From: an uncultured Phycisphaerales bacterium
GTDB lineage: Bacteria; Planctomycetota; Phycisphaerae; Phycisphaerales; SM1A02
Reading direction: 5' to 3'
Length of the DNA: 8,016 nt
Assembly: GCA_946886375.1 (NCBI GenBank)
Contig: CAMPIL010000162.1
Location: 1-8,016 of the forward strand
Part shown: positions 5,392 to 8,016 of the stretch, in pieces
How the letters are laid out: every line of letters starts with the position of its first letter
Position numbering within the stretch: the first letter of the stretch is position 1
The notes under the pieces: generated by a model
Told to the model about the DNA's origin: nothing
The model's database searches: none
Seen by the model: the letters and a program-made list of their open reading frames with translations, nothing else
Translations under genes and position numbers: made by a program

Positions 5392-7287
5392 ATGAAAACC
5401 AAGGGAATTCCATTTTGGGAACAGCATCTGGAGCACATCGTGCTGGGCGTCGCTGTGCTTGTGCTCATCGGCTTCACCGCGATGCAGTTCATGGGCGATC
5501 CCAACAGCGTGGAAGTGCCCGGCGTCGGCAAAGTCGGACCCGGACAGGTTGACAAACTGCTGGAAACGCGCGCGGCGAGCATCGCTCAGAAGATGAGCGA
5601 AAGGGGACCCGACATTCCCCAGCCCCCGCCAATGCTCGCGTCATTCGAGCAACTCAAGACGGCGTCGGTCAGTCCCGCGCCGAAGATTCTCGCGATGGCT
5701 CCATCGCTGAGCCCCGCGGGCAATCTGATCGAGAAACCCGCGAACCGGCCGTTCGTGATCGCCAAGGTGCCCCAGGCGACCGATCTCGTATCGCAGCAGT
5801 ATTTTGACACGCTCAGTGAGGAAACCGTCACGGAGTTTCCAGATCTGAAGAAAGTGCTCGCCTCGGCCCCGCCGTATGACATCTCGTGGGTTACCGTAGC
5901 CGCGAACTTTGACCTGGGTTCCGTGCGCAGGCAGTTCGGTGAGGCGGGTCCGAATGGCGAAGCCCCGCTGCCGCAGTCCTGGTATGAGAACCGCGCCGAT
6001 TTCGTCGATGTGAAGATTCAGCGGGAAGAACTGGTCGGCGGCCAATGGGCAAATCAAACACTGCTGGAACCCATTCCCGGACAAATCACGGTGCGCCCAA
6101 AGTTGAGCGGCCGAATTGACGCCGCCGTGCGCGACGAAATTTTGAGCGTCGTCGCCGATCCAACCGGGCGCGATGGTTTGATCCAGCCAGAGTTCTACAA
6201 CGGCGCGGCCTCGGCTTGGGCGCCTCCCGGCGCGGCCGCAGAGGGAAGTGATCCGGATGCGCCCGCAGCCGACCCGGCAGTTGTGGAACTGAAGAAAAAA
6301 GTCGAACGCACCAAGGTGGAACTGGAGCGCGTCAGAAAACGATTCGCTGAATCCGGTTGCCCGGCCGAGGCGCCGAAATCGCCGGCGGACAATCCCAATG
6401 CGCCGAAGTCTGGCGGCGGTGGAACGCCCGCACCCGGCGGCGGCACGGGAGGCGCAAGCGGCGGCGGCGGCGTCGGCCGCAGGAAAGCCGAACCCGAGAA
6501 GAAGGCCCCCAGCGAAAGCGAATGCCGAAGACTCCGCAGCAAGTTGCAATCGCTCGAATCGCAATTGGCTGCGGCGGAAGCCGAATTGGCCAAACTTCTT
6601 CCCGTCCAAACCGAACCTGTGGAAAAGCCCGCGCCCGAAGTTGAAGAACAGGTTCCCGACGAGTTTCAGGTCTGGGGCCACGATATTACGGTTCAACCGG
6701 GCAAGACGTATCGCTACCGTTTCATCATCGAAGTGTACAACCCGCTGTTTGCGCGCAAGAACGACTTGATGCCCGACCAGCAGCAGATGGCCGAGCAGTT
6801 CACGCTGGTGTCGCAGCCAAGTGAATGGTCGGCTCCAATCGTCGCGCAGCCGCCGTTGCGGTTGTTCATGGTGCAGGCGCGGGCGTCCAACCAGGCCGGA
6901 GCGGTGAGAATGTCGTCGTTCGGCAACGCGATAGCCGAGGTCTTCAGATTCCGAGACGGCCGCTGGTGGCGCGAGCGATTTACAGTTGAGCCCGGCGAGC
7001 GCATCGGCAGTCTGAAGACGCAAGGAAAAACCGCTGACGGCAAGGCAGCGGTGGCCATCGACTACGCGACCGACTGGTTCCTGCTGGATGTTGTTGAAGA
7101 TCTGTCGGCGGCTGATGGAGATGCGACCCGCAACTGGGCCGCGGCGGTGCTGCTGCAGAGCCTGTCTGAGCAGGGTCAAACGCAGATGCGCTATCCGCGT
7201 GATGATTCCCTCAATCACGAGCGTGATTACCTGCTGCAGGAAGTTCGCGCAGCAGAGATTACCGACGTGGCTGCTGCAGGAAACTGA
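5392..7287 (+). CDS. Large single-pass membrane protein with coiled-coil hairpin, third gene of the pilus-platform operon
   Basis: A 631-residue protein not matched to a named family. An N-terminal membrane helix (about 15-33) should anchor it with most of the chain in the periplasm. A Pro-rich stretch (70-120) leads to an ordered region (about 120-270, with YDISWVTVAANFDLGSVRRQ). Two heptad-rich helices (296-320 and 376-403) are separated by a Gly-rich loop (340-362). The only two cysteines, 323 and 378, sit at the loop edges of these helices. The C-terminal domain (425-570) is beta-rich, beginning VWGHDITVQPGKTYRYRF and containing RDGRWWRERFTVEPGERIG. By position it could fill the PilP or GspC role linking the platform to an outer-membrane secretin, but this is inferred only from context. 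The ATG at 5392 places the helix correctly; its ribosome site is weak, which suggests coupling to upstream translation. Confidence 0.72.
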   Translation: MKTKGIPFWEQHLEHIVLGVAVLVLIGFTAMQFMGDPNSVEVPGVGKVGPGQVDKLLETRAASIAQKMSERGPDIPQPPPMLASFEQLKTASVSPAPKILAMAPSLSPAGNLIEKPANRPFVIAKVPQATDLVSQQYFDTLSEETVTEFPDLKKVLASAPPYDISWVTVAANFDLGSVRRQFGEAGPNGEAPLPQSWYENRADFVDVKIQREELVGGQWANQTLLEPIPGQITVRPKLSGRIDAAVRDEILSVVADPTGRDGLIQPEFYNGAASAWAPPGAAAEGSDPDAPAADPAVVELKKKVERTKVELERVRKRFAESGCPAEAPKSPADNPNAPKSGGGGTPAPGGGTGGASGGGGVGRRKAEPEKKAPSESECRRLRSKLQSLESQLAAAEAELAKLLPVQTEPVEKPAPEVEEQVPDEFQVWGHDITVQPGKTYRYRFIIEVYNPLFARKNDLMPDQQQMAEQFTLVSQPSEWSAPIVAQPPLRLFMVQARASNQAGAVRMSSFGNAIAEVFRFRDGRWWRERFTVEPGERIGSLKTQGKTADGKAAVAIDYATDWFLLDVVEDLSAADGDATRNWAAAVLLQSLSEQGQTQMRYPRDDSLNHERDYLLQEVRAAEITDVAAAGN

Positions 7288-7458
7288 AGGCGAAGAAGTC
7301 GAAGGTTTCCCAGCGGCTTGAGCAGAACGCGTCGAACCGGGGTGAACCGCCAGTCACGCGGGGATTGCGGCGTGAAGGAATTGTTCAGGCCGTCGGCATT
7401 GAGGTCCGAAAAGCACTGATCTGCTGCCAAAAATGAAGATTTTGGACCCCAAGGGCGG
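7288..7458. other. Non-coding spacer between the pilus operon and the 23S promoter
   Basis: No gene is supported here. TCACGC (7354-7359) and GCGTGA (7370-7375) form a perfect 6-base inverted repeat with a 10-base loop. It is not followed by a T-tract, so it is a poor candidate for an intrinsic terminator. No other terminator for the pilus operon is visible before the rRNA promoter. Confidence 0.5.
7427..7445 (+). promoter_or_regulatory. A/T-rich dyad upstream of the rRNA promoter (UP-element-like)
   Basis: CCAAAA (7427-7432) and TTTTGG (7440-7445) form an inverted repeat in an otherwise GC-rich region, ending 13 bases before the -35. This is roughly where UP elements or activator sites occur at strong rRNA promoters. 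The pairing could also form a weak A/U hairpin if transcribed from upstream, but no T-run follows the stem. Confidence 0.4.
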
Positions 7459-7486
7459 TTGACAGAATGGTGTGAGTGGCTATCCT
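7459..7486 (+). promoter_or_regulatory. Sigma-70 promoter of the 23S rRNA gene
   Basis: TTGACA at 7459-7464 is a perfect -35. After 16 bases comes TATCCT (7481-7486), which matches the -10 at four of six bases, including the key first TA and last T. Transcription would start near 7493. A boxA element and the 23S gene lie downstream in the same direction, which strongly supports the call. Confidence 0.75.
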
Positions 7487-7499
7487 ACTGGACTACTCA

Positions 7500-7524
7500 T
7501 GGCGGACCGGATTTCGATCCGCCA
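7500..7524 (+). other. First leader hairpin of the rRNA transcript
   Basis: TGGCGGA (7500-7506) and TCCGCCA (7518-7524) pair perfectly over seven bases. The alternative stem CGGAT/ATCCG (7508-7512, 7517-7521) with a TTCG loop uses some of the same bases, so the two forms exclude each other. It lies a few bases after the expected transcription start. Confidence 0.5.
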
Positions 7525-7589
7525 GCCAAACCCAAGCTTTCGCAAGGCTCGCATCCGCAAGCCGACCCGAGCGGCGAGGGAGCGGCATC

Positions 7590-7601
7590 GCTCTTTGACA
7601 A
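7590..7601 (+). promoter_or_regulatory. boxA antitermination element
   Basis: GCTCTTTGACAA closely matches the bacterial rRNA boxA (E. coli GCTCTTTAACAA, one difference). boxA in nascent RNA is bound by NusB-NusE and lets polymerase read through long untranslated rRNA. The position, about 100 bases after the promoter and before the 23S gene, is right. AGGGAGCG (7577-7584) can pair with CGCTCTTT (7589-7596) around a GCAT loop, which would bury part of boxA. Confidence 0.8.
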
Positions 7602-7619
7602 GTCATGATAGTGAATGTC

Positions 7620-7661
7620 GTTTGCCGGTCGTCCTTTCTCTTTCCGTGACGATTGGCAAAC
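7620..7661 (+). other. Long leader hairpin with pyrimidine-rich loop
   Basis: Bases 7620-7633 pair with 7648-7661 over 14 consecutive positions, twelve Watson-Crick and two G-U. The outer seven (GTTTGCC/GGCAAAC) are perfect. The 14-base loop CTTTCTCTTTCCGT contains a single purine. It begins 19 bases after boxA, and this is the strongest fold in the leader. Confidence 0.65.
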
Positions 7662-7704
7662 AGCAAGCAACCGAGTACGAGATCGTTTGAACGACTGAGC
7701 GGCT

Positions 7705-7745
7705 GCCTGATGAATCAACTCCGCCTAGGTGTTGAGGAATCAGGT
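7705..7745 (+). other. Leader hairpin with a purine-rich GAA/GGA internal loop
   Basis: CCTGAT (7706-7711) pairs with ATCAGG (7739-7744), then a 3x3 internal loop GAA (7712-7714) opposite GGA (7736-7738), then TCAAC/GTTGA (7715-7719, 7731-7735), one T-T mismatch, CC/GG and a five-base loop. The internal loop can form tandem G-A pairs, a known stabilising RNA motif. A G-U pair (7705, 7745) extends the base. Confidence 0.55.
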
Positions 7746-7770
7746 TGCTGGGGTTCGCAAAGCCCCGGCA
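7746..7770 (+). other. Leader hairpin directly abutting the preceding one
   Basis: TGCTGGGGTT (7746-7755) pairs with AGCCCCGGCA (7761-7770) over ten positions, two of them G-U, with loop CGCAA. It starts on the base after the preceding hairpin ends, so the two could stack coaxially. It superficially resembles a tRNA T-arm but lacks the rest of a tRNA. Confidence 0.6.
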
Positions 7771-7802
7771 TGAGCATGTTCGGCGCGTCGCTGGCCAACT
7801 GA

Positions 7803-7826
7803 GGTTTCAAATTTCGATTTGAGATC
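7803..7826 (+). other. Hairpin with UUCG loop just before mature 23S
   Basis: GGTTTCAAAT (7803-7812) pairs with ATTTGAGATC (7817-7826) over ten positions, two of them G-U, around a TTCG loop. It ends 26 bases before the predicted 23S 5' end. Confidence 0.55.
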
Positions 7827-7852
7827 AAAGAGGGTCGGGGTCGGGTCGGCAT

Positions 7853-8016
7853 GATCAAGTCAACAAGGGCAAACGGTGGATGTCTTGGCGTTGAGAGGCG
7901 ATGAAGGACGCGGGAACCTGCGATAAGCTTCACGGAGCCGGTAACCAGGCTTTGATGTGAAGATCTCCGAATGTGGAAACACCACTCTTTTGAGTGACTG
8001 CCGCTTGAATGTATAG
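7853..8016 (+). rRNA. rrl: 23S ribosomal RNA, 5' part
   Basis: From 7853 the sequence aligns base for base with the 5' end of E. coli 23S over the first 29 positions without gaps. It then shows conserved blocks: ACGGTGGAT (7873-7881), AGAGGCGATGAAGGACG, CTGCGATAAGC, TCCGAATG followed by GGAAAC, and a CACTC/GAGTG hairpin with a TTTT loop (7983-7996). It is cut by the window edge at 164 bases; the full gene would be about 2.9 kb. The 5' end is placed by alignment to E. coli G1 and may be off by a few bases. No 16S gene precedes it, so this copy is unlinked from 16S. Confidence 0.96.

Larger units (their letters stand above)
7493..7852 (+). other. 23S rRNA leader (precursor sequence) with antitermination and folding elements
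   Basis: About 360 bases between the expected transcription start and mature 23S. No 16S, tRNA or protein gene is present in it. It holds boxA and a run of hairpins listed separately. A smaller bulged stem (GTT-GGC at 7778-7784 with GCC-AAC at 7794-7799) also lies here. The sequence just before 7853 would be expected to pair with sequence after the 23S 3' end to form the processing stem, but that partner is outside the window. The start position is inferred from the promoter. Confidence 0.65.

Noticed and set aside
5641..7218. Long open frame (525 codons) on the minus strand across the third operon gene
   Set aside because: Shadow of the plus-strand gene, which has a membrane helix, coiled coils and operon context; the antisense protein has none.
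7231..7282. Direct repeat CTGCTGCAGGAA (7231 and 7271)
   Set aside because: Both copies lie at the 3' end of the third operon gene in a CTG/CAG-rich stretch; likely chance, and no mobile-element feature accompanies them.
7472..7718. Short open frames on both strands in the rRNA leader
   Set aside because: They overlie the promoter spacer, boxA and hairpins and have no ribosome site or family-like sequence.
7746..7770. Possible tRNA T-arm
   Set aside because: The loop (CGCAA) is not a T-loop, and no acceptor, D-arm or anticodon arm surrounds it.

Overview
The window looks like chromosomal DNA from a GC-rich bacterium, most likely of the Planctomycetota or wider PVC group. Three things point that way. 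The 23S rRNA gene stands alone behind its own promoter with no 16S gene upstream. A PilM-like actin-fold protein is fused to a membrane and periplasmic PilN-like half. Two partner membrane proteins have Gly/Pro-rich linkers. The lineage is inferred from gene content and 23S text, not from a database match.

Layout. The left side is transcribed leftwards: the first 40 codons of a signal-peptide protein (122 to 1), preceded by a four-repeat S1 RNA-binding domain protein (1493 to 207). A 349-base divergent region (1494-1842) separates these from a rightward three-gene operon. The operon holds a PilM/PilN-type protein (1843-4014), a PilO/GspM-like single-pass membrane protein that starts inside the pilM stop codon by a 4-base overlap (4011-5330), and, after a 61-base gap, a large single-pass membrane protein with a coiled-coil hairpin (5392-7287). 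The last 730 bases hold a consensus-type promoter (TTGACA, 16-base spacer, TATCCT), an rRNA leader of about 360 bases with a boxA antitermination element and several strong hairpins, and the first 164 bases of 23S rRNA (from about 7853, running off the window).

How the genes work together. The three rightward genes probably build the inner-membrane alignment platform of a type IV pilus-like or type II secretion-like machine. The first protein supplies the cytoplasmic actin-like domain and crosses the membrane. The other two are anchored by N-terminal helices and put large domains in the periplasm. No ATPase, secretin, prepilin or prepilin peptidase gene lies in the window, so those parts must be elsewhere. 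The S1-domain protein and the 23S gene belong to translation and are neighbours rather than parts of the pilus system. No mobile element, CRISPR array, tRNA or phage gene was seen. The most unusual points are the PilM-PilN fusion with an internal ANLVP motif, the paired-cysteine coiled-coil hairpin of the third protein, the unlinked 23S gene with its highly structured leader, and a dyad over the start region of the signal-peptide gene.
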